Shown: piece after piece, positions 55,718-64,000 of the stretch
Numbering within the stretch: position 1 is the first letter of the stretch
How the letters are laid out: each line of letters starts with the position of its first letter
Source: Planococcus plakortidis
Lineage (GTDB): Bacteria; Bacillota; Bacilli; Bacillales_A; Planococcaceae
DNA length: 64,000 nt
NCBI RefSeq assembly: GCF_001687605.2
Contig: NZ_CP016539.2
Location: 3,006,501-3,070,500, forward strand
Direction: 5' to 3'
Made by a program: the position numbers and the translations under genes
Notes under the pieces: generated by a model
Databases searched by the model: none
What the model saw: the letters and a program-made list of their open reading frames with translations, nothing else
What the model was told of the DNA's origin: nothing

Positions 55718-56338
55718 TTGAAATTTTATATACCATCATTTTTTAAAACATCGCAGGAGGCGGATCATACCATAAACACTCAATTCCCCGTTTTCGAATT
55801 TCTGCTGCTGCTCTTTTTCAACATAAGCATGGGTGCAGTCGGCTTTTTCCCAAGCTTTCTGCTCACGGCTCTCAATATCAGTTCTTTAGGGTTAACCATA
55901 GGCATCATCCTCTCTTTGTCGGGGGAGATTTTTGGCGCAATCATCGGATTTTACCTATATCGATATGGGTTTTCAAAAATTAATCCAAAGTGGTTAAAGC
56001 GGCCGTTCTGGAGGTACATCCAGAGTTCTTCAATAAGCCGCGTCTTCTGCGCAATCCTTTTGCTGCGCTTAATTCCTTTTGTCCCATCAGGTCTGGTGAC
56101 AGCAGGAGCATCCTTGACGCCCATTCCAGGTGGCTTTTTCATGATTGCCAGCACCATCGGTAAAATTCCGGCCGTTTCTCTTGAAGTGGCTGTTGTTTGT
56201 GGCCTTGTAGAATCCATACCTCCCGGTTATCAGTACGGCTTATTTATTTTGATCTTTCTATCGTTTCTGCTGATCTGGGCAAAGAACAAAAGAAAAATTC
56301 TTTGTAATTTTACCCACTGTTTGAGAAAACTACGATAA
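55718..56338 (+). CDS. VTT/DedA-like membrane protein (TVP38/TMEM64)
   Basis: The 206-residue protein has about five helices and the VTT-domain pattern: 'GAVGFFPSFLLTALNISSLGLTIGIILSLSGEIFGAIIGFYLYRYG', then 'LLLRLIPFVPSGLVTAGASLTPIPGGFFMIASTIGKIPAVSLEVAVV'. Such proteins are linked to lipid or undecaprenyl-phosphate flipping, which fits a cell-wall cluster. The listed TTG start has no clear ribosome site. GGAGG at 55756 lies before an in-frame ATA, so the true start is uncertain. Confidence 0.75.
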   Translation: MKFYIPSFFKTSQEADHTINTQFPVFEFLLLLFFNISMGAVGFFPSFLLTALNISSLGLTIGIILSLSGEIFGAIIGFYLYRYGFSKINPKWLKRPFWRYIQSSSISRVFCAILLLRLIPFVPSGLVTAGASLTPIPGGFFMIASTIGKIPAVSLEVAVVCGLVESIPPGYQYGLFILIFLSFLLIWAKNKRKILCNFTHCLRKLR

Positions 56339-56495
56339 ACACTTCCTCTTTTTCATAAATGAAAATCAAAGAAATGAAAGTACAGCCCCATAAATTGTTT
56401 TTAAATTACATTTTTATTTATGCATAAAATCTGCACATAAAAACTTTACAATACGGAGGTTCGAAAAAATCAAACGCTGAATGGAGCAACAAATT

Positions 56496-58319
56496 ATGTG
56501 TGGATTTACTGGATTTATCGGCGAAACGAGCAATTCGTCAGCCGTTTTGGAACAAATGATGAACACCATCATACACCGTGGACCTGATTCCTTTGGTATG
56601 TTTATTGATAACAAAACTGCTTTAGGCTTTCGCCGCCTCAGTATTATCGATTTAGAGGCAGACAGTCAGCCCCTTTACAATGAAGATGAATCATACGTAT
56701 TGATTTTCAATGGTGAAATCTATAACTTTATGCAACTTCGCGAAGAACTTATTGCCAAAGGACATGTTTTTATTACACACACAGACAGTGAAGTGCTCAT
56801 TCATGGATATGAAGAGTTCGGGGAGAGACTGATAGAGAAGTTGCGTGGAATGTTTGCTTTTGTCATCTGGGACCGTAAAGCGGAAAAGTTATTTGCCGCG
56901 CGTGATATGTTCGGCATCAAACCTTTTTATTATGCACAAATGAACGGAACCCTTTTGTTCGGCTCTGAGATTAAGAGTTTCCTGCCACATCCCCACTTTA
57001 CTAAAAAAATAAATAAAGAAGCGTTAAAGCCGTAGCTCACCTTTCAATTTCCAGTATTGAATGAAACGTTCTTTAAAGATGTCTTTAAATTACCTGCTGC
57101 TCATTATCTAACTTATCAAAACGGTGAAATGAACGTTCAGCGCTATTGGTCACCTGAGTTTGTCCCTGTTGACCAACAACCGCTGGATAAAATAGTGGAT
57201 GAGATTGATCAAGTGGTCAGAGAATCCGTACAGGCGCATCGAATAAGTGATGTCAAGGTCGGTTCCTTTTTATCCAGTGGCGTAGATTCCAGTTATGTCG
57301 CGTCCATTTTAAAACCTGATAAGACGTTTACAGTTGGTTTCAGCGACAAAAATTTCTCGGAAATCGACAACGCAAAAGCATTGTCTGATGAGCTTGGCAT
57401 TGAGAATGTAAATGAAATACTGGATTCCGAAAAATGCTTCGATAAGTTGGAAGAGATCCAGTACATGATGGATGAACCCCATTCCAATCCTTCTATTGTT
57501 CCGTTATATTTCTTGGCTGAAATGGCCAGCCGTGATGTGACAGTAGTTCTTTCCGGTGAGGGAGCAGACGAATTGTTCGGAGGTTACACAGAATACGACA
57601 CCACATCCTCCATGAAAAAATACAAGAAACTTCCGAAGTTGATGCGTAAACCACTCGGCATGATAGCCCAACAGCTGCCTGAGGTAAGAGGGAAGAATTT
57701 CTTAATAAAAGGCGGACTTTCCCCTGAAGAATGGTTTATTGGCCAAGCAAAAATATTTGAAGAAAAAGAAGCTCACGGCATTTTAACAAAGGAATATAAC
57801 CAGGCTCCATCCGTAAAAGAAATTGTAAAGCCTTATTACGACATGGTAAAACAAGAAGATGATGTGACAAAAATGCAACACCTGGATTTACACCTTTGGT
57901 TAGTAGATGATATTTTATTGAAAGCAGACAAAATGAGCATGGCCCACTCCATTGAACTTCGTGTTCCTTTCTTGGACCGGGAAGTGATGAATGTAGCTGC
58001 TAAAGTGCCGGTCAAGTACCGGGTAAATGATATCGACACGAAGTATGCTTTCCGTTTGGCAGCGGGGCGAGCTTTGCCTGAAGAATCTGCGAACCGCAAA
58101 AAAATCGGATTTCCCGTCCCTATCCGCCATTGGTTACGGGAAGAACGGTATTATGTGAAGGTCCAAACCTATTTTGAAAGTGCAAATGCTGCCCTTTTCT
58201 TTGATCAACAAGAAATAATGGCTCTATTAAATGACCACTATCAAAACAAAGCGAATAATGCCCGGAAAATATGGACGATTTTCATGTTCTTGGTCTGGTA
58301 TAAAAAATACTTCGATTGA
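56496..58319 (+). pseudogene. Asparagine synthase-like amidotransferase with in-frame amber
   Basis: MCGFTGFIGE begins a class II amidotransferase domain with Cys2, 'TIIHRGPDSFG', 'FNGEIYNFMQLR' and 'TDSEVLIHGYEEFG'. At KINKEALKP a TAG occurs where the paralogue at 38056 has Tyr (KPYLTFQ). In frame it then continues LTFQFPVLNETFFKD through 'LSSGVDSSYVASIL' (ATP loop, SSG instead of SGG), 'LSGEGADELFGGYTEY' and 'IELRVPFLDREV' to the normal end. The total is 607 codons without the stop. It follows MurE, DacF and VTT genes, so the role may be amidation of peptidoglycan stem peptides, as for B. subtilis AsnB. Confidence 0.85.
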
Positions 58320-58358
58320 TCGGCTGTCGCACCCTTACTCATTAATGGAGGTGTTCAT

Positions 58359-59390
58359 TTGAAAACATCCCATAAGTTCCTGCGGTTCTTATTCCTGTTC
58401 ATCTTTTCTTTTGTAATTATCGGATTCAGTCCGCTGGCACTGAGTACGTCCATTAAAAAATTCATGGCCGAGGGCTTTGAGTTGAACAAGCCTCAGCCCA
58501 ATGGCTCTGCGGGAAACTTTTTATTGAAGAATTCCAGAAACGGCCAGCTGCTGGATAACTATCGAATGTACATCGTCGATGCCAGTACAAGCACATTGGT
58601 CGATGCTGTAAAATCCGGTGAAACCGGTGAAATGAACGCGGAAGAATTGGTGGACGGAAAAGAATATCGGCTAAAAATCGTAGCTGCTGATGAAGATTCA
58701 GGCGCTTTCAAGGTAGCAGAAGAAGAACTCTATGTCCATGAAACGGTAAGCTCTCCGGTTGTCATAGAGACATACGTTGAACGTGAAGCGAATCGCATCG
58801 GTATTCCGACGGTGCGACAAAATCCGGAACTTCCCAATGGTTGTGAAATCACCACTTTGACAGCCGTTCTCACCTATCACGGCATCAAAACCTCAAAAAC
58901 GAAACTGGCCGATGACTACTTGCCTAAAGAATCTTTCGAATTTCAGGAAGGGAAACGGATAGGACCTGATCCCCATCAGGCTTATGCCGGGAATCCCCGA
59001 AATGCAAACGAAGGCTGGTATGCTTTTGCCGGTCCAATCGTTGAAGCGTCCAAAAAAATCATTGATGACAAAGGAAGCCGGTTAATCACTGAAAATGTCA
59101 GCGGAAGTTCGCGTGAGGAAATTCTTTCTTATATGGATCGCAATATTCCCGTAATTGTCTGGGTCACACTCGATTTGTCGCCGCCTGTCACTTCCGGTGG
59201 CTGGTATGTTGGTGGAACTGCTGAGTTCCACTCTTCATTCATTAATCTGCATACAGTCGTGTTGGACGGTTGGAAAGATGGGGAAGTCACTGTTATGGAC
59301 CCCCTTAAAGGACTTGTCACCCATCCGGAAGATAAATTTTTTGAGAGTTACGAAGCACTTGGAAGCCAGGCGGTTCTTGTCAAAAGGTAA
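58359..59390 (+). CDS. Exported C39-like peptidase
   Basis: The 343 residues show an N-terminal signal/anchor helix (about 8-28), a beta-rich domain (about 50-140) and a peptidase C39-like domain of the YvpB type (about 145-343). The catalytic Cys is in 'ELPNGCEITTLTAVL', the catalytic His in 'FINLHTVVLDGW' and the following Asp in 'VMDPLKG'. It probably cleaves extracellular peptides or peptidoglycan. The start is TTG after AATGGAGG. It closes the cell-wall group. Confidence 0.85.
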   Translation: MKTSHKFLRFLFLFIFSFVIIGFSPLALSTSIKKFMAEGFELNKPQPNGSAGNFLLKNSRNGQLLDNYRMYIVDASTSTLVDAVKSGETGEMNAEELVDGKEYRLKIVAADEDSGAFKVAEEELYVHETVSSPVVIETYVEREANRIGIPTVRQNPELPNGCEITTLTAVLTYHGIKTSKTKLADDYLPKESFEFQEGKRIGPDPHQAYAGNPRNANEGWYAFAGPIVEASKKIIDDKGSRLITENVSGSSREEILSYMDRNIPVIVWVTLDLSPPVTSGGWYVGGTAEFHSSFINLHTVVLDGWKDGEVTVMDPLKGLVTHPEDKFFESYEALGSQAVLVKR

Positions 59391-59491
59391 TTCCCCTCTT
59401 ACGGACTGCAGTAATACTCTACTTTTTCATTTCGTATTACCAAAGCTGCCAATATAGTAACGCCCTGAGTGAAATGAAATTCCAGACAAAT

Positions 59492-59530
59492 AAAAAGTAT
59501 GGCGGAGCCTATTTGGCCGCCATACTTTTT
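59492..59530. terminator. Bidirectional terminator
   Basis: AAAAAGTATGGCGG pairs with CCGCCATACTTTTT around an 11-base loop. It is shared by the peptidase and the convergent oxidoreductase. Confidence 0.85.
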
Positions 59531-59559
59531 ACTTGTTTCTGGTTCAAAATCACTTTTGC

Positions 59560-61092
59560 TTATTCTCTCATTTTCTTTAAAGGCTTTGTTGCGGGTCCTT
59601 CCACTACATCACCGTTATAGGAAAAGCGAGATCCGTGACATGGGCAGTCCCACGTGCGTTCCGCGTTGTTCCAATGTGTCTGACATCCCATATGAGTACA
59701 AGTGGCATCCACGACATGGAAATCACCTTGTTCATCGCGGTAAGCGCCGGCCCGCTGTTCGTTATAATTGATGACTTTCCCTTCATCTATTTGCAAGTCC
59801 GTGAACTGCCCGGCTGGTTTTTCCGCTTTGTCTTCCGCAAACATTTTACCAACATGAAAACTCTCTTTAGTGAGCTTTTTCATGCCCGGCTCCTTAATCG
59901 GCCGTAAAGGAGAAAACGTCTCCTCGTACTTTGAACCTCTCCCACTGATCAAGTTTGTTAATAACTGGCCGGCTAAAATACCCGAACTCATCCCCTATTT
60001 GCGGTATCCGGTCGCCACAAACACATTCTCCATTTCTGTTGAATATCTGCCGATATACGGTATCTGATCGAGAGTAGCTGGGTCCTGAGCTGACCAGCGA
60101 TAAGGGACTTTTTTGACTCCAAACGTCTGATTCACAAACTGATACAGCTGATTATAGCTTTCTTCTGTATTCTGTTTGTGTCCCACATAATGACCATAGC
60201 CCCCTGCCAAAACCAGTTCCTTGCCCTCTAACTGAATGGAGCGTAGGGAATGGGCAGGTTGGCCGGCGTTGACATACATGCCACCCGGATATTCCTTGTC
60301 TGTTTCTGCCGCAATGCTGTATGACCGGTTAGGACTCAAGCGTGCATAGTAAAACCCTTCTTTATCATAAAAAGGATAGTGGGAACAGACAACCAAGTAA
60401 TCTCCTTCCACTCTTCGGCCTTCCCTTGTGACGGCGACCGGACGCTTATTCGATTCAATATCGTCTACCCTTGTGTTTTCAAAAACCCTGCCACCTTTTG
60501 CAACAATTTCTTCAACCAGGGGTTTAAGAAACTTAACCGGATTGAACTGTGCCTGATGATTCATGACAACTGCCCCCAGATTGTGGACGTCAAGAGGAAT
60601 GTTATCTATGAATCCACCATCAATACCTATCTTTCGATAAGCTTCCGCTTCTTCTTTAACTTTCTCCTGTTGCTTTTCATCTTCGGCAAAAACATACGCT
60701 TTTTCTTCAGAAAAATCACAGTCAATTCCTTTTTCAGTGATTAAGTTTTTGACATATGAAATAGCTGCCTCATTTGCCTCATAATAAGAATTCGCTGTCT
60801 TGCTACCCTCGTTTTGAAGCAGGTAGTCGTAAATGAGACCGTGCTGCGAAGTTAACTTTGCCGTCGTAAAACCTGTTGTTCCACTTAAAAGACGTCTTGC
60901 TTCAACTAAAGTAACGCGGTATCCCTCGATGGCCAGCAGATAAGCTGTCATAATGCCCGAAATTCCCCCGCCTATAATGACGACATCCGTTTCACAGTTT
61001 TCCTCTAGCGAAGGAAAGGTCGGGAATTCCACTGAATCAAGCCAGTAAGATTCTGAACGATCAGGGATGTTAAGCGCCCTGTTTTTACTCAT
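59560..61092 (-). pseudogene. FAD-dependent oxidoreductase with C-terminal Rieske domain, in-frame amber
   Basis: The N-terminal part has the dinucleotide motif 'DVVIIGGGISGIMTAYLLA' and a DAO-type fold to 'DQIPYIGRYSTEMENVFVATGYRK'. TAG follows, then in the same frame GMSSGILAGQLLTNLI and a Rieske [2Fe-2S] domain with 'CTHMGCQTHW' and 'CPCHGSRFSYNGDVVEGPA'. Homologues carry Trp between RK and GMSSG, so TGG became TAG. Without it the protein is a 510-residue Rieske oxidoreductase. The second piece also has its own ATG, but with no strong ribosome site. I chose the ATG after GAAGGAATCTTG. Confidence 0.85.
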
Positions 61093-61515
61093 CAAGATTC
61101 CTTCTTTCAAGCATAGGAACAGAAAACTTTAACTTTGAGAATTTATTGATTTGTAAACACCTTATTGAGACGAGCGTTAATAACAGAGACAGCAAACAGA
61201 ACTTTGTATCTCTTGTTACCGCAATAAATATGATTCTGTTTACGGCTAGTACTTGCTAGCCTTTTCAATTTTTAAGACTTCTTCTTAAAATTTAGCGCTT
61301 AATTTTATCTACCCGTCATTTTCTGGCATAAACTGATGGGTCGTATCCAAACTGGGTAAAGTGGATTTTACTTGTCTATTCTGCAAGCCATTTACATTTA
61401 TAAAGCATTTATTCCCGAAAGAAATTATGCATTTTCTATGGAGTTTATGAGGAAAAGGGAAGGGTAGAAGTTTATATAGCAACAAAACAATAACCATACG
61501 AAAGGATGTTTTTTT

Positions 61516-62040
61516 ATGTTATTACCATCTACAGATACCGGGTTACTCACGTCACATCTAGAAGCACATGATGGACTCATTTCAACAGTTAAAATGCACT
61601 TGAAGGAAGTAGAAAACCCATTTCTTCACCATTTACTTAGTGTAAAACTAAAGACCATGCAAAGTCATGTATCTGTGATGTTGGAAATGATTGATCCAGA
61701 TAAAAACGACTTTTCAGAAGTGCCACCATTGGAAGAACTCTCAAACAGTACAAGCAGCGAGGAGAAAAAACAGAAAGCAGCCACCGAGATGGAAATTCAT
61801 TTAGCACTTCAAGCAAAAGCCACTACACAATCAATGGCGATGGATAACTTTATTTCTGCTTTAAAAATGAAAAATCCCGAAGTCAAAACGGCGCATGTGG
61901 AGATGGCACTTCAACAAATGCAACTATTGAAAGAAGTAACTACGTTTTTAAAAGAAAATGAAGCCGAAGTCACACCCTTCAGCAATCCCGACGAGCAACG
62001 AAAAGTGTTAGAACATTTTAGACATATGAGACGTGAATAA
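61516..62040 (+). CDS. Helical protein of unknown function, ferritin/coat-F-like
   Basis: The 174 residues are almost entirely helical and rich in Met and His: 'TSHLEAHDGLISTVKMHLKEVENPFLHHLLSVKLKTMQSHVSVMLEMID', then 'EMEIHLALQAKATTQSMAMDNFISALKMKNPEVKTAHVEMALQQMQLL'. It resembles the four-helix coat-F or ferritin-like proteins of Bacilli, but no di-iron ExxH pair can be assigned firmly. AAAGGATG precedes the ATG. The 423-base gap before it (61093-61515) shows no gene. Function unknown. Confidence 0.6.
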   Translation: MLLPSTDTGLLTSHLEAHDGLISTVKMHLKEVENPFLHHLLSVKLKTMQSHVSVMLEMIDPDKNDFSEVPPLEELSNSTSSEEKKQKAATEMEIHLALQAKATTQSMAMDNFISALKMKNPEVKTAHVEMALQQMQLLKEVTTFLKENEAEVTPFSNPDEQRKVLEHFRHMRRE

Positions 62041-62174
62041 TAGTTTGAAAAACTAATTCCATAATGTCTTCCTTTAGAAAGGAAACCAGGAACCTTTTAA
62101 AACTCAGCTAAATACCCGAGTGGCAACTTCTGTATTGCAGCATTGCATTCTAGAGTTCTCAACAATTGAAATAG

Positions 62175-62202
62175 GGCACACATTATGTGTGCCTTTGTTT
62201 TT
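62175..62202 (+). terminator. Terminator after the helical protein gene
   Basis: GGCACACA-TTA-TGTGTGCC followed by TTTGTTTTTT. Confidence 0.75.
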
Positions 62203-62232
62203 TGAGGGAGGGTTCCGGAAAGGAGAAAATTG

Positions 62233-63672
62233 ATGAAAGAGAACTTGCTGACGGACCAGCCTTTTCAACCGCAAACAGATAAAGAACGGCTAAAGATTAT
62301 TATCGTTTTAGCGATACCAGCAGTAATAGAAAATTTCTTTCAGACGTTACTGGGTTTTGTGGATACTTATTTTGTTTCCCAAATCAGTTTGGCGGCCGTT
62401 TCAGCAGTTGGGATCACCAATGCAGTCCTTGCCATTTACTTTGCCCTGTTTATGGCGATCGGAGTCGCAGCCAATGTCCGAATTGCGAACTTCCTTGGTG
62501 CGAACCAACCCGAAAAGGCCAGGCACATCTCGCAGCAGTCCATTATTCTGGCAATCATCTTTGGGATTCTCACCGGTTTAGCTACATGGTTCTTTGCAGA
62601 ACCACTGTTACGGCTGATGGGCATCGAAGAAGAAGTCCTGGAATTGGGATCACTGTATTTCCGGATTGTAGGTATTCCTTCAGTCATCATGTCTTTAATG
62701 TTTGTAATGAGTGCAATTCTAAGAGGAGCTGGCGACACCAAAACGCCGATGATGATAAGTATAGTTATCAACGGCATCAATGCTGTGCTTGATTATGTTT
62801 TGATATTCGGTTTTTTATTCATTCCTGAACTTGGAATTGTCGGTGCCGCCATAGCCACCGTGGTTTCCCGTTTAATAGGCAGCTTAGCCCTTTTCTATTA
62901 TGTAAACAAAGAAAAAGTACTGGCATTCAGAAAACACTATTGGCAGCTGGATAAGGGGCATTTACTGGAGCTTTCCACACTTGGTGCACCTGCAGCCGGA
63001 GAACGTTTGGTCATGCGGGCCGGCCAGATTGTCTACTTCGGTTTCGTCGTAGCCCTTGGAACCAATGCCTTTGCGGCTCACCAAATTGCCGGCAACGTTG
63101 AAGTATTTTCCTATATGATTGGGTATGGCTTTGCTACCGCAGCAACAATCCTGGTAGGCCAACAGATTGGCGCCGGTAATTTGGCAGAAGCCAGAAAGTA
63201 TGCAAAACTTTCCACCCAAGTAACCGTGGTGTTCATGACGCTCTTGGGCGCAGTCTTGTTCTTCTTTGGAGACTGGGCCGCCTCTTTCTTTACAGAAGAT
63301 CCGGAAGTAATCAGCGATATTGGGACTGCATTGAAAATTTCAGGTGTTTTCCAACCTTTTCTTGCGGTTTTGATGGTTTTGACCGGCGCATTTCAAGGAG
63401 CGAACAACACAAAATTCCCGATGTATTTGACCGCTTTTGGTATGTGGGCTATCCGTACACTGCTTGTCTACCTGTTAGGAATACAGTTGGAATGGGGATT
63501 GGCTGGTGTCTGGATTGCAATAGGAATTGATATCGCTTTTCGTGCGGTGGTGTTAGTAATCCAATTTCGACGCGATAAATGGATGGCGCTCGAGAAAGCG
63601 CCGGAGCCAGAAGCTCAGTGTCATCCACAAACAACTAAAGAAAATATGTCGACAAATGCCAACAATTACTAA
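62233..63672 (+). CDS. MATE-family multidrug efflux pump
   Basis: The intact 479-residue protein has 12 helices. The two MatE halves are 'IIVLAIPAVIENFFQTLLGFVDTYFVSQIS' to 'ILRGAGDTKTPMMISIVINGINAVLDYVLIFG', and 'GAPAAGERLVMRAGQIVYFGFVVALGTNAFAAHQIAGN' to 'TGAFQGANNTKFPMYLTAFGMWAIR'. It exports drugs in exchange for Na+ or H+. I chose the ATG 8 bases after AAAGGAG. It is about two-thirds similar in pattern to the frameshifted copy at 42320, so the two are paralogues. Confidence 0.92.
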   Translation: MKENLLTDQPFQPQTDKERLKIIIVLAIPAVIENFFQTLLGFVDTYFVSQISLAAVSAVGITNAVLAIYFALFMAIGVAANVRIANFLGANQPEKARHISQQSIILAIIFGILTGLATWFFAEPLLRLMGIEEEVLELGSLYFRIVGIPSVIMSLMFVMSAILRGAGDTKTPMMISIVINGINAVLDYVLIFGFLFIPELGIVGAAIATVVSRLIGSLALFYYVNKEKVLAFRKHYWQLDKGHLLELSTLGAPAAGERLVMRAGQIVYFGFVVALGTNAFAAHQIAGNVEVFSYMIGYGFATAATILVGQQIGAGNLAEARKYAKLSTQVTVVFMTLLGAVLFFFGDWAASFFTEDPEVISDIGTALKISGVFQPFLAVLMVLTGAFQGANNTKFPMYLTAFGMWAIRTLLVYLLGIQLEWGLAGVWIAIGIDIAFRAVVLVIQFRRDKWMALEKAPEPEAQCHPQTTKENMSTNANNY

Positions 63673-63696
63673 TACACAAGAAGGAGGAAATTTATT

Positions 63697-64000
63697 ATGA
63701 AACATGATCAACATGAACATCACGCAATGGATGAGAGTCTTCCTAAGGTCCAAGTAAACACCGCTTACAATTCCGGAATAGTGACAGTTGAAGTTCGGGA
63801 TGCTGACAATAATGCAGTAACGTTAACCGAAACCCATGAAAAAAGAATGCACCTGGTTATTGTCAGTGCGGATTTAGAGACTTTCCTGCATGTCCATCCC
63901 ATCGAAAATGCTTCTGGAGATTTCGAAGTGGAGGTAGAACTGCCTCCGGGTCGTTACCTTGCTTTCGCGGATATCACCCCGGTAGGAATGACTTACGTTA
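63697..64000 (+). CDS. His-rich N-terminus of a metal-associated protein, cut by window edge
   Basis: It starts MKHDQHEHHAMDESLPKVQVN after AAGGAGGAAAT and continues 'AYNSGIVTVEVRDADNNAVTLTETHEKRMHLVIVSADLETFLHVHPIENASGDFEVEVELPPGRYLAFADITPVGMTYV' to the edge. The 'THEKxMHL...L..F.HVHP' pattern occurs in small proteins found next to copper and other metal resistance genes, whose activity I cannot name. It lies 24 bases after the MATE gene, possibly the same transcript. Confidence 0.6.
   Translation, partial: MKHDQHEHHAMDESLPKVQVNTAYNSGIVTVEVRDADNNAVTLTETHEKRMHLVIVSADLETFLHVHPIENASGDFEVEVELPPGRYLAFADITPVGMTYV

Noticed and set aside
61132-61159. ACTTTGAGAAT, 6 bases, ATTTGTAAACA as another dif-like site
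   Set aside because: The right arm is only fair and the left arm matches poorly. Could be a very decayed site but not supportable.

Overview
The window looks like the chromosome, or a large replicon, of a low-to-mid GC Bacillota in the Planococcaceae/Bacillaceae range (Planococcus-like). The pointers are the family set (KtrC-type K+ regulator, class III fructose-1,6-bisphosphatase, YdaD-type SDRs, thermolysin-like M4 protease, CueP, YdhK, CcdA/TlpA), strong AGGAGG ribosome sites, many TTG/GTG starts and two sigma-B-like promoters. The genus is an inference. I saw no rRNA, tRNA or CRISPR.

Bases 1-29.1 kb are ordinary, fairly GC-rich core or near-core DNA: K+ and mechanosensitive stress genes, fbp, a c-di-GMP/exopolysaccharide locus (7.6-16.4 kb), cardiolipin synthase, a GAF-STAS plus MEDS regulator pair, a duplicated-domain secreted protein with an LPXTG-like tail, stress SDRs, a frameshifted msrA, a secreted M4 protease, an NhaC antiporter and the copper lipoprotein CueP. 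In the c-di-GMP locus a c-di-GMP-I riboswitch precedes a secreted glycoside-hydrolase-like protein. Next comes an operon of HPt-REC-GGDEF-REC, a HEAT-repeat membrane protein, a processive glycosyltransferase and a CheY-like receiver, followed convergently by a hybrid histidine kinase. Together they look like a c-di-GMP-controlled polysaccharide system.

From 29.2 kb composition becomes visibly A+T richer. Four 28-bp dif-like sites (29211, 30354, 31509, 43892) and one degenerate copy (36691) lie in the same orientation and split the DNA into modules. The first modules hold small immunity-like genes and a frameshifted SMI1/KNR4 gene. The larger ones hold a broken IS256 element, a multicopper oxidase, an APC permease, acetyltransferase and asparagine-synthase genes, a two-component system and a frameshifted MATE pump. 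This resembles the pdif modules of Acinetobacter plasmids, or an integron-like cassette array served by host XerC/XerD. It is the most unusual feature of the window.

From 44 to 52.9 kb lies a copper-resistance island: CopB ATPase, CopZ, a Cys-rich copper-storage protein, an OmpR-type two-component system, a BNR lipoprotein, TlpA/ResA, CcdA and YdhK, with two CsoR-like operators but no csoR. From 53 to 59.4 kb a second block, MurE, DacF-like carboxypeptidase, VTT membrane protein, asparagine-synthase-like amidotransferase and C39-like peptidase, looks like a peptidoglycan-modification set. The end carries an FAD/Rieske oxidoreductase, a helical protein, an intact MATE pump and the start of a His-rich metal-associated protein.

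Gene decay is marked. Single-base deletions affect msrA, SMI1 and MATE (twice). In-frame stops interrupt the IS256 transposase, a ZnuA-like remnant, the second asparagine synthase and the FAD/Rieske protein. Some of the deletions may be assembly errors, because three of the four sit in homopolymer runs.
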